DNA of 64,000 nucleotides from Pedobacter psychrotolerans. GTDB taxonomy: Bacteria; Bacteroidota; Bacteroidia; Sphingobacteriales; Sphingobacteriaceae. Below, piece by piece: positions 1-9,641 of the stretch. The position numbers and the translations under genes were made by a program. The notes below the pieces were generated by a model that made no database searches, had not been told where the DNA came from, and saw only the letters and a program-made list of their open reading frames with translations. The stretch lies in the NCBI RefSeq assembly GCF_004340665.1, contig NZ_SLWO01000002.1, positions 725,254 to 789,253 on the forward strand. The letters are read 5' to 3'. Positions within the stretch are counted from its first letter, which is position 1; the number at the start of each line of letters is the position of its first letter.

Positions 1-2540
1 TCTTTATATTCTGTTACGATATCTTCAGCAACATCAAAAACCATGTTGTTCATATCCACATCTAAACGTTCGCCAAATAAAGCATTTTTACGTTTAGCAT
101 AAATTACAGTACGTTGAGAGTTCATCACATCATCGTACTCCAATAAACGTTTACGAATACCAAAGTTGTTTTCTTCTACTTTTTTCTGTGCACGTTCGAT
201 AGACTTGGTAATCATAGAATGTTGAATCACTTCACCATCCTCAATACCCATGCGCACCATAATGCCAGAAATTCTTTCAGATCCAAATAAACGCATTAAG
301 TTATCTTCAAGAGAAACGAAGAACTGTGAAGAACCCGGATCACCCTGACGACCGGCACGACCACGTAACTGTCTGTCAACACGACGTGATTCATGGCGCT
401 CAGTACCTACAATGGCTAAACCACCTGCTTCTTTTACACCTGCACCTAATTTAATATCCGTACCACGACCAGCCATGTTGGTGGCAATGGTAACTGTTCC
501 AGACTGACCAGCTTCAGCAACAATATCAGCCTCCCTCTGGTGCATTTTAGCATTTAATACGTTGTGTTTAATTCCACGAAGTTTAAGCATACGGCTTAAC
601 AATTCTGAAATTTCAACAGAAGTTGTACCTACCAGCACCGGACGACCAGCTTGTGTTAACTTTACAATTTCATCAGCAACCGCATTGTACTTTTCACGAA
701 CGGTACGGTAAACATAATCCTGCTCATCTCTTCTTGAAATATTTCTATTGGTTGGAATTTCAACAACATCCAGTTTATAGATTGACCAGAACTCACCAGC
801 TTCAGTAGTTGCAGTACCCGTCATACCACAAAGTTTATGGTACATACGGAAATAATTTTGCAAGGTTACGGTAGCATAAGTTTGAGTTGCATCTTCAACT
901 TTAACATTTTCTTTAGCCTCAATCGCCTGATGTAATCCGTCAGAATAACGACGACCATCCATGATACGCCCAGTTTGCTCATCAACAATTTTAATCTTTC
1001 CTTCATCGATGATATATTCTACATCAATTTCGAACAAGGTATAAGCTTTTAATAGTTGATTTACAGAGTGAATGCGTTCTGCTTTTACAGAATAATCACG
1101 CATTAAAGCATCTTTGGTAGATACTTTTTCTTCTAAAGGCAAGTCTGATTTTTCAAGCTCTGCTACTTCTGTACCTACATCAGGTAAAACAAAGAAATGA
1201 GGATCTTCACCTGATTGGGTAATCAACTCAATACCTTTTTCTGTTAATTCTACCTGGTTATTTTTTTCATCAATATAGAAGAACAATTCAGAATCTACCT
1301 TAGGCATATTCTTAGATTGATCTGCCATGTAGTAGTTTTCTGTTTTCAACAACAAACCTCGAACACCACTTTCACTTAAGAATTTAATTAGGGCTTTATT
1401 TTTTGGCAAACCACGGTAAGCACGTAATAATGCTAAACCACCTTCACCCTCTTCTGTTCCGCTGTTACCAGCGTTAATTAATTTTTTGGCTTCATTTAAT
1501 GCTTGAGAAACATATGCCTTTTGAGCATTTACCAAACGCTCAATGCGTGGTTTTAACTCATAAAATTCATGTTGATCTCCATGAGGGATCGGGCCTGAGA
1601 TAATTAACGGTGTACGGGCATCATCAATTAATACTGAATCGACCTCATCCACCATGGCAAAGTGTTGCTTGCGCTGAACCAATTGATCTGGCGTTTGCGA
1701 CATATTGTCACGCAGGTAATCAAAACCGAACTCGTTATTGGTTCCGTAAGTGATATCTGAAGCATAAGCTTTTCTTCTTTCTTCAGAGTTTGGCTCATGT
1801 TTATCGATACAATCTACACTTAAGCCATGAAATTCAAATAATGGACCATTCCATTCACTATCTCTGCGGGCCAGGTAATCATTCACGGTTACGATGTGAA
1901 CACCTTGTCCGGCAAGTGCATTTAAATATGCTGGTAAAGTACTCACCAGGGTTTTACCCTCACCAGTAGCCATTTCGGCAATTTTACCACTATGTAGAAC
2001 AATACCACCGATTAACTGTACATCGTAATGAACCATGTTCCATACCACTTCAGTTCCGGCAGCATCCCAACGGTTTGCCCATTGTGCTTTATCACCTACA
2101 ATTTTAACATTACTTTTGCGTGCTGCATAATCTCTATCAAATTGTGTTGCGGTAACTTCTAAATAATCGTTCTCACTTAAACGGCGAGATGTTTCTTTTA
2201 CCACTGCAAAAGCTTCAGGAAGAATTTCCAAAAGAACTTTTTCTAATTCAGCATCGCGATCTTTTCCTAAGGCATCAACCTGATCGTAAATGGCCGTTTT
2301 TTGATGAAGATCCAGCTCTTCACTTTCAGCATCAGCTTTCAAGGCAGAGATTTTACCATCTATTTCAGTTAAAAAAGCAGATATTCTGCCTTTAAATTCT
2401 ATCGTTTTACCACGCAACTCATCGTTGCTGAGCGCTGAAAGTTTGCTGTATTCTTCGTTGATTTTAACAACCAATGGCTGAATAGCCTTAATATCTCTTT
2501 CTGATTTACTTCCGAAAACCTTCGCTAAAAATCCTAACAT
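1..2540 (-). CDS. secA: Preprotein translocase ATPase SecA (3' end beyond window)
   Basis: SecA is the motor ATPase that drives unfolded preproteins through the SecYEG channel at the inner membrane. The reading frame starts at the ATG at 2538-2540 ([20 protein letters not shown]) and runs off the left edge, giving about 846 residues; Bacteroidota SecA proteins are around 1,100, so the C-terminal region is outside. Visible motifs are the Walker A MATGEGKT (bases 1950-1973), the DEAD-type [14 protein letters not shown] (about 1615-1650) and the helicase-2 signature [13 protein letters not shown] and [10 protein letters not shown] nearer the left edge. It faces away from the LytS-type kinase gene at 2756. 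Identification is certain; only completeness is unknown. Confidence 0.97.
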   Translation of the reverse strand, partial: MLGFLAKVFGSKSERDIKAIQPLVVKINEEYSKLSALSNDELRGKTIEFKGRISAFLTEIDGKISALKADAESEELDLHQKTAIYDQVDALGKDRDAELEKVLLEILPEAFAVVKETSRRLSENDYLEVTATQFDRDYAARKSNVKIVGDKAQWANRWDAAGTEVVWNMVHYDVQLIGGIVLHSGKIAEMATGEGKTLVSTLPAYLNALAGQGVHIVTVNDYLARRDSEWNGPLFEFHGLSVDCIDKHEPNSEERRKAYASDITYGTNNEFGFDYLRDNMSQTPDQLVQRKQHFAMVDEVDSVLIDDARTPLIISGPIPHGDQHEFYELKPRIERLVNAQKAYVSQALNEAKKLINAGNSGTEEGEGGLALLRAYRGLPKNKALIKFLSESGVRGLLLKTENYYMADQSKNMPKVDSELFFYIDEKNNQVELTEKGIELITQSGEDPHFFVLPDVGTEVAELEKSDLPLEEKVSTKDALMRDYSVKAERIHSVNQLLKAYTLFEIDVEYIIDEGKIKIVDEQTGRIMDGRRYSDGLHQAIEAKENVKVEDATQTYATVTLQNYFRMYHKLCGMTGTATTEAGEFWSIYKLDVVEIPTNRNISRRDEQDYVYRTVREKYNAVADEIVKLTQAGRPVLVGTTSVEISELLSRMLKLRGIKHNVLNAKMHQREADIVAEAGQSGTVTIATNMAGRGTDIKLGAGVKEAGGLAIVGTERHESRRVDRQLRGRAGRQGDPGSSQFFVSLEDNLMRLFGSERISGIMVRMGIEDGEVIQHSMITKSIERAQKKVEENNFGIRKRLLEYDDVMNSQRTVIYAKRKNALFGERLDVDMNNMVFDVAEDIVTEYK

Positions 2541-2743
2541 TATGTTTTAAATCGTATTTATTATTAAAAAATGGTGTGTTACAACAACCAAGCCATTGCA
2601 TTGCGCTAGTCAGTTTGGCAGTTATTAGTGGCTAAAATTAAGGATATATTCTAAAATATCAGTTATATTGCTACTGATAAATCAAATCATCTACAGAAAA
2701 CTTTATATTATCGATACAATTCGTTTTTTTATTTAGTTTATTT

Positions 2744-2751
2744 TCTATTTG
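2744..2751 (+). promoter_or_regulatory. Candidate -7 box (TCTATTTG)
   Basis: TCTATTTG is one base off the Bacteroidota -7 consensus TAnnTTTG and ends 4 bases before the ATG of the histidine kinase at 2756. If used, the transcript would be leaderless. No clear -33 TTTG is visible. Confidence 0.35.
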
Positions 2752-2755
2752 CATA

Positions 2756-3826
2756 ATGTCTAAGAAAGCGATCTTTCAAATTTTAATTGAGTTTATTGCA
2801 GCATTATTTATACTGTCGCTGCCGCTTTTAATGCTATTCAGACAAGATTCATTATTTGTTCGGCCAGCAGATTTATTAGTGCCTCATCTGCTATTTTGCT
2901 TTTGCATTATAGGTATATATTTCTTGCATGCCTATGTATTATTCCCGAAGCTTTATCTTCAGAAAAAATATTTATTATATTTTTCAAGCCTGATTATTAT
3001 TTTAATCTTTCTTATTGTAACGAGGCCATTTGATAAGTTTATGCTGCGGAAGAACGAAATGCAGTACCCCAGAGAAATGCCACCCCCACCACCATGGAAT
3101 TTCCAGAAGAAAGGTATTCCACCACCCATGAAACCAAGGGCTGATTTCATCAGTGTTTTTCTTTACCTTTTAATTATTGTAATCAGTGTAATTAAAGAAA
3201 CCAATAAGAAATTACAGGAAACCACTAAAAGGGCTTTACAGGCAGAAGCAGAGAAGGCACAGGCAGAATTATCATTTTTAAAGGCGCAGGTGAATCCGCA
3301 TTTTTTGTACAATACGCTAAACAACATTTACACCCTGGCCATTATTAAAGATGATCACACCGGACCATCTATTATGAAATTATCCAATATTATGCGGTAC
3401 ATTACCGATGAGGCTAATCATGATTTTGTGGGTTTGCAAAATGAAATAGATTGCATTACGGATTTTATCAGCTTACAAAAATTACGCTTAACTAAAAAAA
3501 CCACGCTGGAGTATCGGTTAGAAGGGTTAATCGGAAACCAGCAGATTGCGCCTTTAATATTAATGGCATTTGTAGAAAATGTGTTTAAATATGGCATTAG
3601 CAATCATAAATGTGGAGATTTGGTGATTCATATTAACGTAACAGATACTTCAATTAATTTTTATTGCAAAAATGTACTTTACCCAGATAAGAAAAATACA
3701 GAAAGAACAGGAATTGGCTTAGAGAATACTAAAAAGCGTTTACAATATATTTACCCCAACAAACATGTATTAAACGTTTCTGATCACGATGGCTTTTTTA
3801 CCGTAAACCTTACTATCCACTTTTAA
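2756..3826 (+). CDS. LytS-family sensor histidine kinase
   Basis: Membrane sensor kinase of the His_kinase (PF06580) type. Four hydrophobic segments are visible at about residues 8-28, 42-64, 72-92 and 131-147, with a proline-rich stretch (PPPPPWNF, about 109-116) between the third and fourth. A short coiled-coil-like segment (150-175) leads to the phosphoacceptor motif AQVNPHFLYNTLNNI with His182. The ATPase part shows an N box (FVENVFKYG) and G box (RTGIGLENTKKRL). The stop is 5 bases before the LytTR regulator, so the two form one operon. There is no periplasmic sensor domain; the signal may be sensed in or near the membrane. The ligand cannot be told from sequence. Confidence 0.9.
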   Translation: MSKKAIFQILIEFIAALFILSLPLLMLFRQDSLFVRPADLLVPHLLFCFCIIGIYFLHAYVLFPKLYLQKKYLLYFSSLIIILIFLIVTRPFDKFMLRKNEMQYPREMPPPPPWNFQKKGIPPPMKPRADFISVFLYLLIIVISVIKETNKKLQETTKRALQAEAEKAQAELSFLKAQVNPHFLYNTLNNIYTLAIIKDDHTGPSIMKLSNIMRYITDEANHDFVGLQNEIDCITDFISLQKLRLTKKTTLEYRLEGLIGNQQIAPLILMAFVENVFKYGISNHKCGDLVIHINVTDTSINFYCKNVLYPDKKNTERTGIGLENTKKRLQYIYPNKHVLNVSDHDGFFTVNLTIHF

Positions 3827-3831
3827 AAGAT

Positions 3832-4539
3832 ATGCGTTTAAGATGTATTGCAGTTGATGACGAACCTTTGGCACTATCGCTCATTCAGAGTTATATTATG
3901 GCTAATGAAAACCTTGAACTGGTACAAGTTTTTGAAGATGCTATAGCCGCATCTGAATATTTAAATCACACTTCTGTTGATTTATTATTTTTAGACATCA
4001 ACATGCCTGATATTACGGGCATTAATCTATATAAATCATTGATTCAGAAACCTATGGTTATTTTTACTACAGCTTATAAGAATTTTGCTTTTGAAGGATT
4101 TGAACTAAACGCTGTAGATTATCTTTTAAAACCGATTGAATATTTGCGTTTTAAGAAGGCGATTAATAAAACAATAGATTTTTATCAATATCAGCAAACT
4201 AACCAGAAGGAAGTTGTTGAGCAGAGTATTTTTGTACATTCAGAATACAGATTGGTTAAAATTGACTTAAAAGACATTTTGTATATTGAAAGCCTGGAAG
4301 ATTATGTAAAAATACATATCCAGAACAGCAAAATGATTTTAAGTTTAATGCCGCTGAAAAGGTTACTGGAAAAATTACCGGAAGACAAATTTAAACGCAT
4401 TCATCGCAGTTACGTAGTGCCGGTGAGCAAAGTAAAATCCATACTTAATCGAAAAGCCGAACTTTTAAACGGCGAAATTCTCCCCATCAGCAATACATAT
4501 GCATCCTTTATTGAAGATTGGCAACAGTTGCAAAGTTAA
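3832..4539 (+). CDS. LytTR-family response regulator
   Basis: Response regulator of 235 residues paired with the kinase just upstream. The receiver domain (1-120) has the acidic pair in AVDDEPLAL, the phosphoacceptor Asp55 in LLFLDINMPD, and the conserved Lys in VDYLLKPIEY. The C-terminal half (about 130-235) is a LytTR DNA-binding domain (IESLEDYVKIHIQNSKM, then KRIHRSYVVP). It probably controls nearby genes or its own operon; the next gene on the same strand, the dioxygenase at 4665, is separated by 125 bases and may be a target, though nothing in the sequence proves it. Confidence 0.92.
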   Translation: MRLRCIAVDDEPLALSLIQSYIMANENLELVQVFEDAIAASEYLNHTSVDLLFLDINMPDITGINLYKSLIQKPMVIFTTAYKNFAFEGFELNAVDYLLKPIEYLRFKKAINKTIDFYQYQQTNQKEVVEQSIFVHSEYRLVKIDLKDILYIESLEDYVKIHIQNSKMILSLMPLKRLLEKLPEDKFKRIHRSYVVPVSKVKSILNRKAELLNGEILPISNTYASFIEDWQQLQS

Positions 4540-4664
4540 ACCTTAACAATTTTTAACGGGACGTTCATTTACCGACACTTCCATTTAGCTAATCGACACA
4601 TGTTTGATTGTTGCTACCATATCAAGCAATTTTATCGAACTAACAAAAACATCATTTAAAGGCT

Positions 4665-5393
4665 ATGGAAAGAAAGAATTTTATCAGGAGTTTAATGATT
4701 GGAGCAATCTCCACTCCTGTTATTATTGATGCTTGCAAAAAAACAAGTACAGATGGCAGCACAACAGCTGGCTCAGGCACAGCCGGAACAACAACCAGTA
4801 CTAACGGCTCTTGCACGGTGGCACCTACAGAAACTGAAGGGCCATTTCCGACCAAAACTCCTGCTTCTTATGTGCGCAGTGATATTACTGATGGCAAAAT
4901 GGGTTATAAATTAAGCATTAAAATCACTATTGGGAATATCAATAACAGTTGTGCGGCATTGGCAGGCGCGATTGTAGATATCTGGCATTGCGATGCAGAA
5001 GGCAATTATTCTGAGTATGGTGGCACAGGTATGCAATCAACCAACTATCAATCTGTTCATTTTTTACGTGGCAGGCAAACCACTAATACCGATGGCTTAG
5101 TAACCTTTACATCAATTTTTCCTGGCTGGTATAGTGGTAGGGCCACACACATTCATGTACATGTTTACAACACGGCTGGAATATCATTAAGTATTACGCA
5201 AATTGCCTTCCCGGAAGGATCCGGAACTGCTTTAGCATTAGTAAATGGCTATAGTAAGGGAATGAGTGGATATACCTATAATAATGCTGATAATGTTTTT
5301 AGCGATGATAAAACAGGTGTTGAAATTGCCACAGTAACAGGATCTTTAACTGCTGGTTTCGAATTAAATTTCAAACTAAATGTTAAGGCATAA
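4665..5393 (+). CDS. Exported intradiol ring-cleavage dioxygenase-like protein
   Basis: The protein resembles the catalytic beta-barrel of intradiol dioxygenases (protocatechuate 3,4-dioxygenase beta type). Family signatures seen are ETEGPFPTKTPASYVRSDI, VDIWHCDAEGNYSEYGG and FPGWYSGRATHIHVHVY, which supply the expected Tyr and paired His iron ligands. The N terminus has a hydrophobic stretch ending in IIDACKK, suggesting a lipoprotein or exported protein, followed by a Ser/Thr/Gly-rich linker (about 28-48). Exported members of this family are common in Bacteroidota, and their aromatic substrates are generally unknown. It stands alone without other catabolic genes, so a role in beta-ketoadipate metabolism is not supported. 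A strong terminator follows. Confidence 0.82.
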   Translation: MERKNFIRSLMIGAISTPVIIDACKKTSTDGSTTAGSGTAGTTTSTNGSCTVAPTETEGPFPTKTPASYVRSDITDGKMGYKLSIKITIGNINNSCAALAGAIVDIWHCDAEGNYSEYGGTGMQSTNYQSVHFLRGRQTTNTDGLVTFTSIFPGWYSGRATHIHVHVYNTAGISLSITQIAFPEGSGTALALVNGYSKGMSGYTYNNADNVFSDDKTGVEIATVTGSLTAGFELNFKLNVKA

Positions 5394-5418
5394 TATTTTT
5401 AAATCCTTTATTTTTTTA

Positions 5419-5446
5419 GACGCTGGCAACGCTCAGCGTCTTTTTT
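5419..5446 (+). terminator. Intrinsic terminator after dioxygenase gene
   Basis: A 7-bp stem GACGCTG/CAGCGTC with an 8-base loop is followed directly by six T. It lies 25 bases past the dioxygenase stop. Confidence 0.8.
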
Positions 5447-5457
5447 AATTTTATACC

Positions 5458-5964
5458 ATGCCACAAAAAGTAATTACGCTGTGTTATCGAAAAATCATTG
5501 ATTCAACAGCCACAAATCCATGGGATAAATTTATTCATGAGGATAGTTTTACCGAGCTGAAAATGCAATCGCAGTTCTATAATCAGGAAGGAAAACACAG
5601 TACTTTTGCTGAGATCATTTTAAATGTCCCTGGTTCAGAAAAACTTCATTTTCTGGTTAGCGCTGCAATTACGGGATATCTGCAACAGCTCAATGGAATT
5701 ATTCCAGATGTACTGGATAATCTTGGCAGGCGTTTTCTTACTTTTGAAAACTTTAAATTTGAAATCATTAATTCTGATTTAAATCAAATTGATAAACACA
5801 AGGTGGCAATAAATTTCTTTTCCAGGCCCTTATTATGGCATGATAGCATTGATCAATACCTGCTGGTTTCAGCATTTAATAAAAAAACAACAGATGAAAT
5901 TTTCACCAATCTGTTTCAGATTCAACCATTTGTTAGCATTCATGCTATCAAAAACATCTCATAA
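5458..5964 (+). CDS. Hypothetical protein (168 aa)
   Basis: I do not recognise this protein. It has 168 residues, no signal peptide and no membrane segment, so it is probably cytoplasmic. It has mixed charge with several aromatic positions (WDKFIHEDSF near the start, RPLLWHDSIDQYLL at about 122-135). The stop codon is two bases before the ATG of the pirin-like gene, so the two are almost certainly co-transcribed and perhaps work together. It starts only about 12 bases after the terminator of the dioxygenase gene, leaving little room for a promoter, which may therefore overlap that terminator. Confidence 0.7.
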   Translation: MPQKVITLCYRKIIDSTATNPWDKFIHEDSFTELKMQSQFYNQEGKHSTFAEIILNVPGSEKLHFLVSAAITGYLQQLNGIIPDVLDNLGRRFLTFENFKFEIINSDLNQIDKHKVAINFFSRPLLWHDSIDQYLLVSAFNKKTTDEIFTNLFQIQPFVSIHAIKNIS

Positions 5965-5966
5965 TT

Positions 5967-6656
5967 ATGGACATCACTTCGGGAAAAATATACCTTGCTG
6001 ATCAAAGGGGCCTCATAGAAACCTCAATTGCAAAAAGACACTGTACTTTTAACTTCGAAAAGTATTACAATGAGCACAAACAAGCATCAGGAGAACTGTT
6101 TATTTGTAATGATGAATCCATTGCCGGAAATAAGCTTACCTTTTTTCTATCCAGGGAAGATTCTTATCAGCTATTTTTTCCTGTTACCGGTGGGTTAGAT
6201 ATGGTGCAGAATGGAAAGGAGTTTTCGATCGAAACTGGCCAGGTGCAGGTTTTAAACGTAGGAAAAGGAGAAGTATTGGAAATCAGTAATCCTTATCCCA
6301 ATGACGTGGTGAATTATATGCAGATTGGAATTACTACAGATCTGTTTTTACTTCGGGCAAGTGAGATGCTGTTCAATTTCGATTTCGAAAAGAATCCAAA
6401 CCAGCTGATAGAAATTATATCCAGCTCGAAATTACCTTTTAAATTAAGTGCGGGGATTTTTGCGGGACGGAAAGAAACCACCTATCACCTTCAAAACCCA
6501 GAAAACAGATTTTTCTGTTTCATTATTGATGGAGCCTTCGAAATTGAAGGCAGGCTATTGCATGCCCGGGATGGTTTGTCACTTTGGGACGTAACACAAG
6601 TGGAATTAGAAGCCTTGAGCAATAACGCCATTATTCTGATATTAGAGCATTTGTAG
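5967..6656 (+). CDS. Pirin-like bicupin protein
   Basis: 229 residues with two cupin-like halves. The C-terminal stretch DGLSLWDVTQVELEALSNNAIILILE closely follows the end of YhaK/pirin-type proteins (quercetin 2,3-dioxygenase-like), and the N-terminal half has cupin strands such as SYQLFFPVTGGLDMVQNGKEFSI. Pirins bind a metal through His and Glu residues, but the canonical HPH motif is not obvious here, so enzymatic activity is uncertain. It follows the unknown 168-aa gene with a two-base gap. I am fairly sure of the fold and unsure of the function. Confidence 0.6.
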   Translation: MDITSGKIYLADQRGLIETSIAKRHCTFNFEKYYNEHKQASGELFICNDESIAGNKLTFFLSREDSYQLFFPVTGGLDMVQNGKEFSIETGQVQVLNVGKGEVLEISNPYPNDVVNYMQIGITTDLFLLRASEMLFNFDFEKNPNQLIEIISSSKLPFKLSAGIFAGRKETTYHLQNPENRFFCFIIDGAFEIEGRLLHARDGLSLWDVTQVELEALSNNAIILILEHL

Positions 6657-6798
6657 CAATAAGTTCTCTATATCCTATTCTCTGTTTTCAATCCTCCATT
6701 TCCAGTGTCATCTTTCCGCTTCACGCCCAAATATGACATCACACTTAAATTAATGCAAATCGAAACTTTTATCTTCGATAAATCGTTAATACAAGCAC

Positions 6799-7896
6799 AT
6801 GAGAGGTTTCCGTTTTTCTGATTATAATCCTGGCGATACGCCAAAAGGTGGGTTTGATGAGTTGTTAAAATTATTTAGCGAATTGCTGAATTATACAGCG
6901 GGTGATGCGGCGGAAGCTTTAAGCTGGCTAAACGAACTCGACAAACAATATAAATTAACCAATAATGATTATGGTATTGGGAATTTTATTGATGACCTGA
7001 AAGATAAAGGTTATCTAACGGAAGACAATCAATCCGGAGAATTCAAAATTACCGCTAAAACCGAGCAAACCATTCGTAAATCTGCCTTAGATGAAATTTT
7101 TGGTAAGCTCAAAAAATCTGGCCGCGGAAATCATAACAGTAATCAGTCTGGTATTGGTGAAGAAAAAAATGCCGATCGCCGCGAATATAATTTCGGCGAT
7201 AGTTTAGATCAGATCGATATGACTGCATCGATCCAGAATGCACAAATTAACCATGGTATAGGTGATTTCACTTTAACTGACCGTGATTTGGAAGTAGAAG
7301 AAAAGGATTTTAAAACTTTAACTTCTACCGTGCTGATGATTGATATTTCGCACTCTATGATTTTATATGGCGAAGACAGAATTACACCCGCTAAAAAAGT
7401 AGCGATGGCTTTAGCAGAACTGATTAAAACCAAATACCCAAAAGATACACTGGATATTGTGGTTTTTGGAAATGATGCATGGCCCATCACGGTAAAAGAT
7501 TTACCCTATCTTCAGGTAGGGCCTTACCATACTAATACTTTTGCAGGTTTAGAACTGGCGACCGATTTACTGCGCCGCCGAAAAACACATAACAAACAAA
7601 TTTTCATGATTACAGATGGGAAACCTACCTGTTTAAAAGAAAATGGGAAATACTATAAAAACAGCATGGGTTTGGATAGAAAGGTAATTAACAAAACCTT
7701 AAACATGGCAGCCCAATGTAAGCGATTGAAAATTCCGATTACGACTTTTATGATTGCCAAAGACCCGTATTTACAACAGTTTGTCCGCCAGTTTACTGAA
7801 ATTAATGGTGGACGAGCATTTTACAGTTCATTAAATGGCCTTGGCGAATACATATTTGAGGATTACATTAAAAACAGAAGAAAAACAGTGAAATAG
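6799..7896 (+). CDS. VWA domain protein (partner of MoxR-type ATPase)
   Basis: The C-terminal half is a von Willebrand A domain with a full MIDAS: DISHS at residues 182-186, the Thr in NTFAGLELA, and Asp273 in MITDGKPTC. The N-terminal part (1-110) is helical and not recognised. A CoxE/YehP-type VWA protein next to an AAA+ ATPase of the MoxR/magnesium-chelatase type, as here at 8069, is a common pair thought to act as a metal- or cofactor-insertion chaperone or remodelling machine. No signal peptide is seen, so it is likely cytoplasmic. The target protein is unknown. A TATCTTCG box at 6770-6777 is a possible -7 element. Confidence 0.85.
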   Translation: MRGFRFSDYNPGDTPKGGFDELLKLFSELLNYTAGDAAEALSWLNELDKQYKLTNNDYGIGNFIDDLKDKGYLTEDNQSGEFKITAKTEQTIRKSALDEIFGKLKKSGRGNHNSNQSGIGEEKNADRREYNFGDSLDQIDMTASIQNAQINHGIGDFTLTDRDLEVEEKDFKTLTSTVLMIDISHSMILYGEDRITPAKKVAMALAELIKTKYPKDTLDIVVFGNDAWPITVKDLPYLQVGPYHTNTFAGLELATDLLRRRKTHNKQIFMITDGKPTCLKENGKYYKNSMGLDRKVINKTLNMAAQCKRLKIPITTFMIAKDPYLQQFVRQFTEINGGRAFYSSLNGLGEYIFEDYIKNRRKTVK

Positions 7897-8068
7897 CCTG
7901 GAGTCTGAAAGTCTTTAGTCTGAAGTTGAAAAATAAATCGAGGTTGAAGTTGATAAACCATAATTACATAATAAACGACATTTAAACAGGGAAAAATTTG
8001 GCGGTGAAGCAACGCGATTTACAAAACCTCTAATCACTAAATCATAAACCCTAAACCTATTTTAAAAA

Positions 8069-9556
8069 ATGCAAAACACCACATTAGGCGAATTAAAAAC
8101 CACAGGATATCAATCAAGATCAGTTAAAGAAGAATTGAGAGAAAACCTGATTAAAGTTTTAAAAGATAAAAAAACAGAATTTGAAGGCATAATCGGTTAC
8201 GATGAAACTGTAATTCCGGAATTGCAGACTGCAATTCTTTCCCGCCACAACATCCTGCTTTTGGGCTTACGCGGACAAGCAAAAACACGTATAGCCCGTT
8301 TAATGGTTAATTTGCTGGATGAATATGTTCCATATGTAGCCGGAAGCGAAATATTTGATGATCCATTGAATCCTATTTCGTGGTATGCCAAAAATGAAAT
8401 TTCTACGAAAGGCGATGCTACAGAAATTGCCTGGCTGCACCGCAGTGAACGCTATACCGAAAAACTGGCTACACCAGATGTTACCGTTGCAGATTTAATT
8501 GGTGATGTAGATCCAATTAAAGCGGCGACTTTAAAATTAACCTATAACGATGAGCGTGTAATCCACTTTGGATTGATCCCACGAGCACACAGAAGTATTT
8601 TTGTGATCAATGAATTGCCCGATTTGCAAGCTCGGATTCAAGTGGCCTTATTTAATATGCTGCAAGAAAAAGACATTCAAATCCGTGGATTTAAATTACG
8701 CTTACCTTTAGATGTTCAATTTGTATTTACAGCAAATCCGGAAGATTATACCAACCGTGGTAGCATTGTAACGCCTTTGAAAGATAGGATCGAAAGTCAG
8801 ATTTTAACACACTACCCAAAAAGCATTGAAATTTCACGTAAAATCACTTTTCAGGAAGCTAAACTAACAGAAGCCCAAAGAACGGCTATTGAAGCAGATG
8901 GCTTGTTAAAAGACCTGATTGAACAAATTGCTTTTGAGGCCCGCAAAAGTGAATACATTGATCAGAAATCTGGTGTTTCAGCAAGGCTGACCATTTCAGC
9001 TTATGAAAACTTAATCAGCACTGCTGAACGCCGAATGTTAATCTCTGGTGAAAAAAGCACATTCGTTCGCTTATCAGATTTAGCTGGAATTATCCCTGCC
9101 ATTACCGGAAAGATCGAACTGGTTTATGAAGGTGAATTAGAAGGGCCCGCACATGTAGCCACGACTTTAATCGGCAAGGCTGTTAAAACATTATTTGCAC
9201 GATATTTTCCTGATCCTGAGAAAGCGAAGAAAACGAAGACCGCCAATCCATATACTGAAATTACCGAATGGTTTACGGAAGGAAACAATGTAGATGTAAC
9301 GGATAGTTTGAGCAATGCACAATATAAAAAAGCATTGATGCTGGTACCAGGTTTGTATGATACGGTTAAAAAATTCCATCCAAAATTAAGTGAAAATCAA
9401 ACCCTGCTGCTTATGGAATTTGTATTACATGGATTAGCAGAATATTCTCAGTTAAGTAAAAATTATCTAAATGGTGGCTTCGGTTTTTCTGATATGTTCG
9501 GTAGCTTATTTAATGCCGAATTTGATGAGGAAGAAGATGAAGATGATTTCAGATAA
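8069..9556 (+). CDS. MoxR/magnesium-chelatase-like AAA+ ATPase
   Basis: AAA+ ATPase of 495 residues. The P loop reads GLRGQAKTR (about residues 66-74), a variant of GxxGxGKT. The Walker B region reads SIFVINELPDLQ (about 175-186), with Asn where Asp is usual, a pattern I associate with the magnesium-chelatase ChlI-like group. Sensor-1 sequence is FVFTANPEDYTNRG. The C terminus is strongly acidic (EFDEEEDEDDF). It follows the VWA gene on the same strand after 172 bases, and the two proteins most likely act as one ATPase/adaptor pair. Substrate unknown; true magnesium chelation for chlorophyll is not suggested by any neighbour. Confidence 0.85.
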   Translation: MQNTTLGELKTTGYQSRSVKEELRENLIKVLKDKKTEFEGIIGYDETVIPELQTAILSRHNILLLGLRGQAKTRIARLMVNLLDEYVPYVAGSEIFDDPLNPISWYAKNEISTKGDATEIAWLHRSERYTEKLATPDVTVADLIGDVDPIKAATLKLTYNDERVIHFGLIPRAHRSIFVINELPDLQARIQVALFNMLQEKDIQIRGFKLRLPLDVQFVFTANPEDYTNRGSIVTPLKDRIESQILTHYPKSIEISRKITFQEAKLTEAQRTAIEADGLLKDLIEQIAFEARKSEYIDQKSGVSARLTISAYENLISTAERRMLISGEKSTFVRLSDLAGIIPAITGKIELVYEGELEGPAHVATTLIGKAVKTLFARYFPDPEKAKKTKTANPYTEITEWFTEGNNVDVTDSLSNAQYKKALMLVPGLYDTVKKFHPKLSENQTLLLMEFVLHGLAEYSQLSKNYLNGGFGFSDMFGSLFNAEFDEEEDEDDFR

Positions 9557-9575
9557 TTTTAATCTATAATTTTTT

Positions 9576-9625
9576 AGCTTTGACAAATTCTTTCCAATAG
9601 GAGAGAATTTGTCAAAGCTTTTTCT
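9576..9625 (+). terminator. Strong intrinsic terminator
   Basis: A perfect 16-bp inverted repeat (9576-9591 with 9604-9619, 12-base loop) is followed by a T-rich run. It closes the VWA/ATPase operon. Confidence 0.85.
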
Positions 9626-9641
9626 TTATTAAATTTTTCTC

